Shown here: in pieces, positions 8,403-15,985 of the stretch
Numbering within the stretch: the first letter of the stretch is position 1
Layout of the letters: each line of letters opens with the position of its first letter
Assembly (NCBI GenBank): GCA_036375695.1
Contig: DASVBU010000036.1
Location: forward strand, 10,812-74,811
Source: ZC4RG35 sp036375695
GTDB taxonomy: Bacteria; Actinomycetota; Acidimicrobiia; Spongiisociales; ZC4RG35
Reading direction: 5' to 3'
DNA: 64,000 nucleotides
Notes under the pieces: model-generated
The model's input: the letters and a program-made list of their open reading frames with translations, nothing else
Databases searched by the model: none
What the model was told of the DNA's origin: nothing
Program-made: the position numbers and the translations under genes

Positions 8403-9161
8403 GTGGACTACGAGATCACCTCGGCGGCCAATCCCCGGATGAAGCGGCTCGCCCGTCTCTGTCGGGGTGATCGCGAGGAGGGGCTCTTCGCCGTCGAAGG
8501 CAGGCGTCTCGTGGAAAGGGCCTTGCACGCCGGGTTCGCCCCGGAGGAGGTCTACGGAGACGGGACGGTGGAGATCGACGGTCTCGACCCGGTGCCGGTC
8601 GCGCCGGGGGTGCTCGACCGGGTCTCCTACCGGGACCGGTCCGAGGGTGTCGTCGCGGTGTTCCGCCGACGAGCTTCCGGCCTGGACCGGGTCACGCTCG
8701 GCGATCCCGCCCTCGTGCTGTTGGCCGAGAACCTGGAGAAGCCGGGCAATCTGGGCGCCATCCTGCGCACCGCCGACGCGGTTGGAGCCGACGCAGTGGT
8801 CACGGTGCCGGGGGAGATCGACGTGTTCAATCCGAATGCGATCCGGGCGTCGACCGGAGCGGTGTTCACGGTCCCCGTGGCGGCCGCGACCGTGGGGGAG
8901 GCGAAGGAGTGGCTCGACGGACACGACATCACCCTCGTGGCCGCCGATCCCATGGCGCCCCGGAGCCTGTGGGACACCGATCTCACCGGCCCCGTGGCGC
9001 TCATGGTGGGAGCAGAGGATGTCGGCCTCACCGACGAGGCGCGGCAGACGGCGGACATCCTGGTCTCGATCCCGATGGCGGGAACGGTCGACTCCCTCAA
9101 CGCCTCGGTCTCGATGGCGCTCCTGGCGTACGAGGCACTGAGGCAACGCTCGTCCCTCTGA
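8403..9161 (+). CDS. TrmH/SpoU family RNA 2'-O-methyltransferase
   Basis: A 252-residue protein. Its N-terminal substrate-binding domain (FAVEGRRLVERAL) is followed by the SPOUT methyltransferase core with the three knot motifs: NLGAILRTADAVGAD (motif 1), GAEDVGLTDE (motif 2) and LNASVSMALLAYE (motif 3). It would methylate a ribose 2'-OH in rRNA or tRNA using S-adenosylmethionine; the exact nucleotide is not predictable here. The start is GTG at 8403, with a CATACT -10-like hexamer six bases before it and no Shine-Dalgarno sequence. It is divergent from the SOS-controlled nuclease gene. Confidence 0.87.
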   Translation: MDYEITSAANPRMKRLARLCRGDREEGLFAVEGRRLVERALHAGFAPEEVYGDGTVEIDGLDPVPVAPGVLDRVSYRDRSEGVVAVFRRRASGLDRVTLGDPALVLLAENLEKPGNLGAILRTADAVGADAVVTVPGEIDVFNPNAIRASTGAVFTVPVAAATVGEAKEWLDGHDITLVAADPMAPRSLWDTDLTGPVALMVGAEDVGLTDEARQTADILVSIPMAGTVDSLNASVSMALLAYEALRQRSSL

Positions 9162-9167
9162 GGAACT

Positions 9168-9190
9168 CTCCCCGAGCCTCGCCGGGGGAG
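9168..9190. terminator. Possible hairpin terminator after the RNA methyltransferase gene
   Basis: CTCCCC (9168-9173) pairs with GGGGAG (9185-9190) across an 11-base loop, six bases after the stop codon. There is no T-run after the stem, so termination is only a suggestion. Confidence 0.3.
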
Positions 9191-9259
9191 TGGCCCGCAG
9201 GGCCAGGGGCCGGTTCTCCCGAGGCAAACCCATCGCGCAGGATGCCCACGCGCAGCTTC

Positions 9260-9332
9260 ACCGGCCCCCCAACCCGCACGGCTTCGCCGGCGGGTTCCTT
9301 CCCCCATCGCCTTGCGATGGGGGACACATCCG
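9260..9332. repeat. REP-like palindromic repeat, copy 1
   Basis: This starts ACCGGCCCCCC and ends ACACATCCG. It holds a perfect 10-base-pair hairpin with a 3-base loop at 9301-9323 (CCCCCATCGC / GCGATGGGGG). A clearly related sequence lies at 19046-19125, and a shorter relative at 61085-61122. Copies 1 and 2 both sit just upstream of a leaderless promoter. Rest of the gap 9162-9353: a weak hairpin after the methyltransferase gene and nothing else recognisable. Confidence 0.6.
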
Positions 9333-9340
9333 TAAGGGAC

Positions 9341-9346
9341 TACCTT
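9341..9346 (+). promoter_or_regulatory. -10 element (TACCTT) of the nitroreductase gene
   Basis: TACCTT is followed by exactly 7 bases and then ATG at 9354, with no ribosome-binding site, so the mRNA is probably leaderless. The same spacing recurs at several genes in this window. Confidence 0.55.
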
Positions 9347-9353
9347 CGCGGGC

Positions 9354-9947
9354 ATGGAGTTCTCCGAGGTCCTGGCCCGCCGGCGGATGGTGCGCAACTA
9401 CATGGATGAGCCCGTCGACGAGGAGGTACTCGAGGAGGTGGCCCGGGCGGCTCTGCGTGCCCCGTCGGCCGGCAACTCCCAGGCACTGGGCGTGGTCCTC
9501 GTCACCGACCCCGGGGTTCGCAAGGCGATCGCCGACCTGGCGGGGGAGGAGGATTACGTCGCCGCCGGCTTCGACCCCTGGATCTCCAAGGCACCTGCCC
9601 ACATCGTGATCTCGGTGAGCGAGGACGTGTACCACCGCCGCTACCGGGAGCCCGACAAGCTGGGTCCGGACGGTGAGATCGCCTGGCCCGTGCCTTTCTG
9701 GTGGGTCGATGCAGGTGCGGCGATGATGGCGGTGCTCCTGGCCGCCGTCGACCAGGGTCTCGGCGCAGGCTTCCTCGGCGTCCACTCCCTGCCCGAGCTG
9801 GCGACCCTGATCGGCCTGCCAGAAGAGCAGAAACCCATCGGCGTGATCACCGTTGGGCACCCTGCGCCCGACCGCAGGTCGGGCAGTCTCGACCGCAAGC
9901 CGGCGCCCGCCAACGTCACCATCCATCGTGACCGATGGCGGGACTGA
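9354..9947 (+). CDS. Nitroreductase-family flavoprotein
   Basis: A 197-residue FMN-dependent oxidoreductase of the nitroreductase fold. The N-terminal RRRMVRNY motif binds the FMN phosphate, the APSAGNSQ segment contacts flavin, and VDAGAAMMAVLLAAVDQGLG with GLPEEQKPIGVITVGHP forms the usual C-terminal half. Members reduce nitro compounds, quinones or related substrates with NAD(P)H; the natural substrate here is unknown. It is monocistronic by its own promoter, with a 44-base gap to the next gene. Confidence 0.85.
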   Translation: MEFSEVLARRRMVRNYMDEPVDEEVLEEVARAALRAPSAGNSQALGVVLVTDPGVRKAIADLAGEEDYVAAGFDPWISKAPAHIVISVSEDVYHRRYREPDKLGPDGEIAWPVPFWWVDAGAAMMAVLLAAVDQGLGAGFLGVHSLPELATLIGLPEEQKPIGVITVGHPAPDRRSGSLDRKPAPANVTIHRDRWRD

Positions 9948-9991
9948 TCTTTCCGACGTTTTCTGCCGATGATGGATACGGTGAGTGATCG

Positions 9992-10915
9992 ATGACGGTT
10001 TCGCGGGGAGAAGTGGAGCGGGCTTTCGTTCCCGACGACCTCGCCGTGGTGTGGACTCGGGGCAAGGGCTGCGCCGAGCTCTCCGAGCTCCTCGATGAGA
10101 GCCCCCAGCGGATCGCAGGCGGGGACCTGGTCGCGGAGTGCATCGACCATCGCGCCGACCTGCTCGTGGCCCGGAAGCTCCCTCCGACGTCCTTCGACCT
10201 CGTCAACGTGGCGGTCCCCATCGACTTCCAGCCGGAGAAGGTCACCAGGGTCGTGGCTGCAGTCGGCGGAGGCCCGCACTCGCTGCTCGCCGCCAGCGTC
10301 GCCGCCCGCATCGGCCGTGCCATGGAGGTTCCGGCCGAGATGGTGTCGGCATCGGTGCCCGCCGAGGAGCGGACCGCTTCTGCGGTCCTCGCCGAGATCG
10401 GCACCAGCGTCCCCGACATCTCGGGGCGTGTCGTCGAGGTGGACAACATCGAGCGGCTGCTCGAGGGTCTCGACGGCGGGACCCTCGTGGTGCTCGGCGC
10501 ATCCGGTGGCTCGTGGCTGCGACGGATGCTCTTCGGCCCTGGCGCCCGTCTTCGTCGCACCGCCCAGACCGGTGTCGTGGTGGTGAGGAGCGCCCCGGAC
10601 CGCGTGTTCCGCTTCATGGGCGAGCCCGTCTACGTGGCTCCACTCCGGGAGGCCACCGACACGCTGCGCTTCCACGGCGAGCGCATCCTGGCGGTGGCGG
10701 AGGAAGGCAGGCTCGTCGGCGTCGTGCGGAGGGAGAGGCTGATCGGCGCCGGATCCACTCCCGTCGGGTCGCTCATGGAGGAGGCGGTCTCGGTTCGGGT
10801 CGACAACACCATCGAGGAGGCCTGGGAGCTCGAGCCCGACTTCGGCAGCGATCCGATCCCGGTCACGGACCACGAGGAGAATCTGGTCGGCGGTTTGTCC
10901 CTCCCGGTGGGCTGA
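9992..10915 (+). CDS. Universal-stress-protein-like protein with C-terminal CBS-like region
   Basis: A 307-residue soluble protein. The middle part (about residues 65-200) looks like a UspA fold, with GASGGSWLRRMLFGPGARL resembling the nucleotide-binding glycine motif and then TGVVVVRS. The last 100 residues (VAPLREATDTLRFHGERILAV, VGVVRRERLIG, LMEEAVSVRVDNTIEEAW) have the rhythm of a CBS pair, which binds adenine nucleotides. Both assignments come from pattern, not from strict motifs. A sensor of energy state or stress is plausible; the partner is unknown. Confidence 0.5.
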   Translation: MTVSRGEVERAFVPDDLAVVWTRGKGCAELSELLDESPQRIAGGDLVAECIDHRADLLVARKLPPTSFDLVNVAVPIDFQPEKVTRVVAAVGGGPHSLLAASVAARIGRAMEVPAEMVSASVPAEERTASAVLAEIGTSVPDISGRVVEVDNIERLLEGLDGGTLVVLGASGGSWLRRMLFGPGARLRRTAQTGVVVVRSAPDRVFRFMGEPVYVAPLREATDTLRFHGERILAVAEEGRLVGVVRRERLIGAGSTPVGSLMEEAVSVRVDNTIEEAWELEPDFGSDPIPVTDHEENLVGGLSLPVG

Positions 10916-10938
10916 GCGCGACCAGAATCCATGTCACG

Positions 10939-11856
10939 ATGAAGTTTCGTTCCTTCCTCAAGGGGCTCATCTGGACCCTGGTCGGTCTGTTGGTGCTGTT
11001 CCACATCGGCGCCGGCTGGTACTTCTCGGATGTCCTGATCGATGACGCATTCGTCCCCGAGCCCGACAGCATCGAGCTCCCGGCGAACGCTTCCGAACTG
11101 GGTCTCGAGGAAGTCGCGTACGAGTCCCCACTCGGGCAGTTCGATGCGTGGTACATCCCGGCGTCCGGTGACACCTGGGTGATCCACGTCCATGGGAAGG
11201 GAGCCACCCCGGCCGAGCCCGAGCCCCTCTTCCAGCCGCTCCGGGACGCCGGCTACCCGCAACTGTCCATCACCTATCGCAACGACGCCGGTCAGCCTCT
11301 CGATCCGAGCGGCTACTACCGGTACGGAGTCACCGAGTGGAACGAAGTCTCCGCGGCCGTGGATTACGCGCTGGACAACGGCGCCACCGACGTCGTGCTC
11401 TACGGATATTCCACCGGTGGCGCTCACATCCTCAGCTACGTCTACCGCAACGTCCTCACTTCGGTGAGGGGCCTGGTCATCGACTCCGGGAACCTCGACA
11501 TGGGCAACACCGTGGATGCAGAGGCCGCACGCCGCGATCTGCCGGTGATCCCGCTCCCGGTCCCGCCGACCCTCTCCTGGGTGGCCAAGTTCATCACCTC
11601 TCTGCGGATCGACGTCAACTGGCAGACCCTCGACTACATCGACCGGGCGGAGGCGTCGTTGCGGACCCCGGTGCTGCTCATCCACGGGACCGAGGACGAC
11701 AGGGTGCCCATCTCCCAGAGCCGCCGGCTCGCCGAGGCGGTGCCCGATCAAGCCCGGCTGGTGGTGTTCGAGGGCGCCGGGCATGTCGACTCGATGGAGG
11801 TGGACCTGGAGCGCTACCTCTCCGAGGTGCTGGCGTTCCTCGACCGTGTCGACTGA
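10939..11856 (+). CDS. Membrane-anchored alpha/beta hydrolase
   Basis: A 305-residue protein. An N-terminal membrane segment (about residues 9-27, signal anchor) is followed by an extracytoplasmic alpha/beta hydrolase domain. The oxyanion strand is VIHVHGKGA; the nucleophile elbow is YGYSTGGAH, which fits GxSxGG; the acid is in IHGTEDDRVPISQSRR; the catalytic histidine is in EGAGHVDSM. It resembles the BEM46/YqiA-type serine hydrolases. The ATG at 10939 was chosen because it begins the signal anchor; longer frames upstream overlap the preceding gene out of phase. Confidence 0.75.
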   Translation: MKFRSFLKGLIWTLVGLLVLFHIGAGWYFSDVLIDDAFVPEPDSIELPANASELGLEEVAYESPLGQFDAWYIPASGDTWVIHVHGKGATPAEPEPLFQPLRDAGYPQLSITYRNDAGQPLDPSGYYRYGVTEWNEVSAAVDYALDNGATDVVLYGYSTGGAHILSYVYRNVLTSVRGLVIDSGNLDMGNTVDAEAARRDLPVIPLPVPPTLSWVAKFITSLRIDVNWQTLDYIDRAEASLRTPVLLIHGTEDDRVPISQSRRLAEAVPDQARLVVFEGAGHVDSMEVDLERYLSEVLAFLDRVD

Positions 11857-11859
11857 GGG

Positions 11860-11881
11860 GGCCGGGATGAGGGGCCCGGCC
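11860..11881. promoter_or_regulatory. Hairpin with the opuCA ribosome-binding site in its loop
   Basis: GGCCGGG (11860-11866) pairs perfectly with CCCGGCC (11875-11881). The 8-base loop ATGAGGGG contains the only Shine-Dalgarno-like sequence before the transporter ATP-ase gene at 11884. It could act as a weak terminator for the hydrolase gene or as a translational control element. Confidence 0.4.
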
Positions 11882-11883
11882 GG

Positions 11884-12972
11884 ATGATTCGCCTCGAGTC
11901 GGTGACCAAGGTCTTCCCCGGCGCGTCCACCCCTGCCGTCACGTCCCTGAGCCTCCACGTCCCCGAAGGCGAGTTCGTCACGCTGGTCGGCCCCTCCGGC
12001 TGTGGCAAGACCACCACCCTCAAGATGATCAACCGGATCATCGAGCCGACCTCGGGTCGCATCGAGGTGGGGGGCCGTGACGTGCTCGCCATCGAGCCCC
12101 ATCTGCTGCGGCGCTCGATCGGGTACGTCATCCAGCAGGTGGGTCTCATGCCGCATCGCACGGTGGCCCAGAACATCGCCACCGTGCCCCGTCTGCTCGG
12201 CTGGCCCAAGGACAGGATCGACGACCGGGTCGACGAGCTGATCGAGCTGGTCGGCCTGGAGCACGGGATGAAGGATCGCTACCCGGCGGAGCTCTCGGGT
12301 GGCCAGCAGCAGCGTGTCGGCGTCGCCCGTGCCCTGGCGGCGGACCCGCCCGTGCTGTTGATGGACGAGCCGTTCGGCGCGGTCGACCCGATCGTCAGAG
12401 AGCACCTGCAGCAGGAGTTCAAGGACCTGTGGGAGCGTCTCGGCAAGACCGTCGTCTTCGTCACCCACGACATCGACGAGGCGGTCCGGATGGGGACCAG
12501 GGTGGCCATCCTCAACATCGGTGGGATCCTCGAGCAGTACGACCGGCCGGAAGAGATCCTGGCCAACCCGGCCAACGAGTTCGTCGCCCGTTTCCTCGGC
12601 GAGGAGCGGGGGCTCCGCCGGCTGGGCCTCCTCCCGGTCTCCAGCGCCGGTCTCGAGCGGGGCCCGGTGGTCGACATATCCGCCGACCCTTCGGAGGCCC
12701 GGACGGTGATGGAGACCCATGGCGTGGACTGGGTCGGCCTCCTCGACGGGAAGCGGCTGCTCGGCTGGGTCCCGGCCTCGGAGATCGGGTCCACGCCTCT
12801 CCGGGATCTCCGGCCCCGAGACTTCCTGGTCAGGCTTCGTCCCGACGACTCGCTGCGGAGGGCTCTCGACGCAGTGGTCACCTCGCGGACCAGGGTTGGT
12901 GTCGTGGTCGGTGACGACGGCTACCTGGGGATGCTCGACGTGGAGACCGTCGCCGAGGAGATCACCGAGTGA
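11884..12972 (+). CDS. opuCA: Glycine betaine/choline-type ABC transporter ATPase with CBS region
   Basis: A 362-residue protein of the ProV/OpuA/OpuC family. It has Walker A GPSGCGKTT, Q-loop YVIQQVGLMPH, signature LSGGQQQR, Walker B LLMDEPFGAVD and switch VTHD. The C-terminal 110 residues (VDISADPSEARTVME, DSLRRALDAVVTSR, GVVVGDDGYLGMLD) are a CBS-type regulatory region, as in OpuA/OpuC, where it senses ionic strength. It energises uptake of a compatible solute through the two following permeases. It overlaps the next gene by 4 bases (GTGA). Confidence 0.88.
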   Translation: MIRLESVTKVFPGASTPAVTSLSLHVPEGEFVTLVGPSGCGKTTTLKMINRIIEPTSGRIEVGGRDVLAIEPHLLRRSIGYVIQQVGLMPHRTVAQNIATVPRLLGWPKDRIDDRVDELIELVGLEHGMKDRYPAELSGGQQQRVGVARALAADPPVLLMDEPFGAVDPIVREHLQQEFKDLWERLGKTVVFVTHDIDEAVRMGTRVAILNIGGILEQYDRPEEILANPANEFVARFLGEERGLRRLGLLPVSSAGLERGPVVDISADPSEARTVMETHGVDWVGLLDGKRLLGWVPASEIGSTPLRDLRPRDFLVRLRPDDSLRRALDAVVTSRTRVGVVVGDDGYLGMLDVETVAEEITE

Positions 12973-13619
12973 CGATCGATTGGGCTTGGATCGGGGACCA
13001 CCTCGGGGACATCTGGCAGGCCACCCGAGAGCACTTCCTGTACACGGTGATCGCCGTGAGCTTCGGCCTGCTCATCTCCTTCGCCCTGGCTCTGGTGGCG
13101 TTGCGGTGGCCGAGGACCTATGGGCCCATCACATGGGTGACCGGGGTCCTGTACACGATTCCGTCGATCGCCCTCTTCACCTTCCTGGTGCCGGTGTTCG
13201 GCCTCACCAGCATCCTCACCGCACAGGTGGCACTCGTCTCCTACACGCTGCTGATCCTGATCAGGAACATCGTGGCGGGGATCCGGGGAGTCCCCGACCA
13301 CGTGGTCGAGGCGTCGCGGGGGATGGGGATGACCGAGCGGAGGATCTTCCTCGACGTCCAGCTCCCACTGGCGATGCCGGCGATCATCGCCGGGATCCGG
13401 GTGGCGGCCGTGACAACCGTCGGCCTGGTCACGCTCACCGTGATAATCGGTGCCGGCGGATACGGCCTGTTCATCCTGCGCGGCATCGGGAGACGGTTCC
13501 TGACCGAGGCCCTCGTGGGCACCGTGGCCGCCGTCCTCATGGCGGTCGTCATCGACCGGGCCCTCGTCGCCCTCGAGCGTGCGGCGACGCCTTGGGCCCG
13601 GAGGAGGCGGCCGGCATGA
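12969..13619 (+). CDS. opuCB: Glycine betaine/choline-type ABC permease 1
   Basis: A 216-residue permease with five to six membrane helices and the BPD-transport EAA loop (VVEASRGMGMTERRIFLDVQLPLAMPAI, abbreviated by its key residues EASRGMG and LPLAMP). It pairs with the second permease to make the channel for the solute. The GTG start overlaps the ATPase stop, and the gene's own stop overlaps the next ATG, so stoichiometric translation is likely. Confidence 0.87.
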   Translation: MTIDWAWIGDHLGDIWQATREHFLYTVIAVSFGLLISFALALVALRWPRTYGPITWVTGVLYTIPSIALFTFLVPVFGLTSILTAQVALVSYTLLILIRNIVAGIRGVPDHVVEASRGMGMTERRIFLDVQLPLAMPAIIAGIRVAAVTTVGLVTLTVIIGAGGYGLFILRGIGRRFLTEALVGTVAAVLMAVVIDRALVALERAATPWARRRRPA

Positions 13620-14329
13620 TCGAGTTCTTCCGTGAGGTGGCGGATTGGTTCGCCGATCCGACCCATTGGACGGGGAACCGGGGCCTGCCCAACCTCATGG
13701 CCGCTCACATCGGGCTCACCGTGGTGTCCCTGGCCGCGGCCGCCATCCTCGCCCTGCCCCTGGCGGTGTATCTGGGCCACAAGCGGCGGGGCGGGGCGCT
13801 GGCCGTCTCGATGGTCAACATCGGGCGGGCGCTGCCGTCGTTCGGCGTGATGGGGGTGGTGTTCCCGATCACACTGGCCTTCTCCGTCACGGCCACACCA
13901 CTCGGCTATTGGGCGACCTTCGTCGCCATGGTCCTGCTGGCGATGCCACCGATGTTCGTCAACGCATACACGGGCATCCGGGATGTCGACGCCTCGCTGG
14001 TCGAGGCGGCTCGGGGCATGGGGCTCACGGAACGGCAGGTGCTCACCGCCGTCGAGTTGCCGCTGGCCCTGCCGCTGGTGATGGCGGGCATCCGGACCGC
14101 TGCCGTGGCGGTGGTGGCCACCGTGACACTGAGCGCCTGGCTCGGCTACGGGAGCCTGGGCACCTATGTGTTCATCGGGTTCGCCCAGCGTGACCAGGTG
14201 ACGGTTTTCGTCGGGGGTCTAACCGTGGCGGTCCTCGCCGTGATCACGGAGCTCGGGTTGGGTGGTCTCGAGCGTCTCGTCGACCCGTTGCGGGTCATCC
14301 GGCGTCGGCATCGCCGATTGCCGGAATGA
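13616..14329 (+). CDS. opuCD: Glycine betaine/choline-type ABC permease 2
   Basis: A 237-residue permease homologous to the preceding one. It has an extra N-terminal amphipathic segment (FFREVADWFADPTHW) before the first membrane helix, and the EAA loop shows EAARGMGLTERQ and LPLALP. Tandem, non-identical permeases are the rule in the OpuC/ProWX-like and OsmU systems. The ATG overlaps the previous stop as ATGA. Confidence 0.87.
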   Translation: MIEFFREVADWFADPTHWTGNRGLPNLMAAHIGLTVVSLAAAAILALPLAVYLGHKRRGGALAVSMVNIGRALPSFGVMGVVFPITLAFSVTATPLGYWATFVAMVLLAMPPMFVNAYTGIRDVDASLVEAARGMGLTERQVLTAVELPLALPLVMAGIRTAAVAVVATVTLSAWLGYGSLGTYVFIGFAQRDQVTVFVGGLTVAVLAVITELGLGGLERLVDPLRVIRRRHRRLPE

Positions 14330-14405
14330 GGTCACGGCAATAGAGGTTGTGAATCCACGAGCCGCCTGCGAGGGTGGCTCTTCAGCTAATCGGAAGGAGA
14401 GACCC

Positions 14406-15320
14406 ATGCGGACCTACCGCAGCCGCGTCATCGGGGCGGGTCTCCTGGCACTAGCCATGCTGGCGACGGCCTGTGGAGACTCGGGTGGTGACGCACAGGA
14501 TGGCCCCGAAGTGGTCATCGCAGCCCAGGACTTCGGAGAGAGCGAGATCCTCGCCTACATCTACCAGGGAGTCCTGGAGTCGGAGGGATACGACGCTCGC
14601 GTGCAGCGCGTCGGGGGCTTCAGGGACCTGGAGCTCGCCGCGTTCGAGTCGGGGGACGTCAACCTCGCGCCGGAATATGCGGCGTCGATGCTCGAGTTCC
14701 TCAACAACGGTGCCGGAGAGGCCACCGGCGACGCAGGCCAGACCACCGACCTGCTCAACGGCTATCTGGAGGAGATGGGCCTGGTGGCGCTGACACCGTC
14801 GGATGCCGTCGACACCAACGCCTTCGTGATCACCTCGGACACCTCGGAGTCCCTGGGGATCGAGAGCCTCAGCGACCTGGCCGAGAAGGGTGCCGACCTC
14901 ACCCTTGGCGGCCCGGCCGACTGTGAGACCAACCCGTTCTGCATCCCCGGACTGCAGCGGGTCTACGGGCTGGACATGAGTGGCAACTTCACCCCGCTCC
15001 AAGCCGGTCTTCCCACGGCCGACGCATTGGAGCAGGGCGCGATCGACGTCGCCATCATCTTCTCGACGAGCGCCATCATCGCCGACCGCGGGTACGTGCT
15101 GCTCGAGGACGACATGAGCATGCTGGCGGCCGACAACGTGGTCCCCGTCCTCACCGACGAGCTCCTCGACGCCTATGGCGACGAGCTTCGCAACCTGCTC
15201 GACGAGATCAGCTCCAAGCTGACCACGGCGGATCTGACCGCGATGAACAAGCGGTTCGACATCGACCAGGAGGACGCCGACGACATCGCCGCCGACTGGC
15301 TGGCGGACAACGGCTACTAG
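14406..15320 (+). CDS. opuCC: Glycine betaine/choline-type substrate-binding lipoprotein
   Basis: A 304-residue extracytoplasmic lipoprotein. The signal peptide MRTYRSRVIGAGLLALAM ends in the lipobox LATAC, with the cysteine as the diacylglyceryl site, and is followed by an acidic low-complexity linker. The mature domain (VVIAAQDFGESEILAYIY, APEYAASMLEF, FSTSAIIADRGYVLLEDD) matches the OpuAC/QbsA-type binding-protein family for quaternary amines. The start ATG has a strong GGAAGGAGA site. It closes the operon and is followed by a clear terminator. Which amine it binds cannot be decided from sequence alone. Confidence 0.87.
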   Translation: MRTYRSRVIGAGLLALAMLATACGDSGGDAQDGPEVVIAAQDFGESEILAYIYQGVLESEGYDARVQRVGGFRDLELAAFESGDVNLAPEYAASMLEFLNNGAGEATGDAGQTTDLLNGYLEEMGLVALTPSDAVDTNAFVITSDTSESLGIESLSDLAEKGADLTLGGPADCETNPFCIPGLQRVYGLDMSGNFTPLQAGLPTADALEQGAIDVAIIFSTSAIIADRGYVLLEDDMSMLAADNVVPVLTDELLDAYGDELRNLLDEISSKLTTADLTAMNKRFDIDQEDADDIAADWLADNGY

Positions 15321-15340
15321 AAGACACAGACGAGCAACGG

Positions 15341-15380
15341 AAAACCCCGGGTCGGTCCGAGAGGACGGACCCGGGGTTTT
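15341..15380 (+). terminator. Rho-independent terminator of the ABC transporter operon
   Basis: An 18-base-pair stem with one mismatch (AAAACCCCGGGTCGGTCC against GGACGGACCCGGGGTTTT) around a GAGA loop, starting 21 bases after the last stop codon and ending in TTTT. The A-run/T-run flanks make it effective in both directions. Confidence 0.9.
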
Positions 15381-15421
15381 CTGTCACTGCCTCCTCCTAA
15401 GTTCTCCGTACAGGAGGACAC

Positions 15422-15610
15422 ATGCTCATCGACTGCGAACAATGCGCACTGCAGGGCACCAGCGCCTGCGACGACTGCGTGGTCACCTTTCTCATCGGGT
15501 CGACGCCGGTCGATCTCACCGACCGCCAGTCGGAGGCGGTGGACAACCTGGCCGCCGAAGGTCTGGTCCCGCGTCTCCGTCTGGTCCCCGTGGAGCGCCG
15601 CGCCGGCTGA
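15422..15610 (+). CDS. Small four-cysteine protein, conserved type, unknown function
   Basis: A 62-residue protein. Its N-terminus holds two CxxC pairs (C5-E-Q-C8 and C16-D-D-C19), the layout of a small zinc ribbon or redox site, followed by VVTFLIGS and a helical acidic/basic tail. The ATG has a strong CAGGAGG site, so it is a genuine gene. Proteins with the same MLIDCxxC...CDDCVV opening are, as I recall, common in actinobacteria. No function is known to me. It lies alone between the transporter terminator and a leaderless gene. Confidence 0.75.
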   Translation: MLIDCEQCALQGTSACDDCVVTFLIGSTPVDLTDRQSEAVDNLAAEGLVPRLRLVPVERRAG

Positions 15611-15711
15611 GCTTCCCCCTGAGCGGATGCGAAGAGGAAGGGGCCGTCTCCGAGGATGTGCCCGACGGCCTTCGACCGGGGGAGAAATCCTCCGACGCCC
15701 CTCCGACGCTT

Positions 15712-15717
15712 TACCCT
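15712..15717 (+). promoter_or_regulatory. -10 element (TACCCT) of the small membrane protein gene
   Basis: TACCCT followed by 7 bases and GTG at 15725, with no Shine-Dalgarno sequence: leaderless pattern. This promoter probably serves both the small membrane protein and the phosphoesterase gene behind it. Confidence 0.5.
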
Positions 15718-15724
15718 CACCGGT

Positions 15725-15985
15725 GTGATCAAGGTGTACGCCGTCGCCCTGGCTCTGGGCGTCGCCCTCCTCATCGCCGTGGTCATCCGGACCACGCTCT
15801 CGGACAAGGCCCTCGAGGGGCGCGCCCGCATGGCGCTCGGCGCACTCCTCGGTTTCGGCATGGGTGGCATGGCGGCCGAGTACTCGCCGCTCGACATCTC
15901 CTGGCCCGTCGCCCTCGCCGCCGCGGTGGTCGCCGCCGTGGCATCGGTGGCCTGGGTGCGATTCGCCACCCGCCGGGAGGGCTGA
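15725..15985 (+). CDS. Small two-helix membrane protein, unknown function
   Basis: An 86-residue protein. An N-terminal membrane helix (about residues 3-21) is followed by a short charged loop (TTLSDKALEGRARM). A second hydrophobic stretch contains the glycine-rich ALLGFGMGGMAAEY, and a third short hydrophobic segment ends in basic residues. I do not recognise a family. The GTG start is set by the -10 element seven bases upstream; the frame continues further upstream without a better start. Its stop overlaps the following ATG (ATGA-like TGATG), suggesting coupling with the phosphoesterase. Confidence 0.65.
   Translation: MIKVYAVALALGVALLIAVVIRTTLSDKALEGRARMALGALLGFGMGGMAAEYSPLDISWPVALAAAVVAAVASVAWVRFATRREG

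Noticed and set aside
10630..12720. 696-codon minus-strand frame across the hydrolase and opuCA genes
   Set aside because: It spans two clear genes and a gap on the other strand, with biased composition only.
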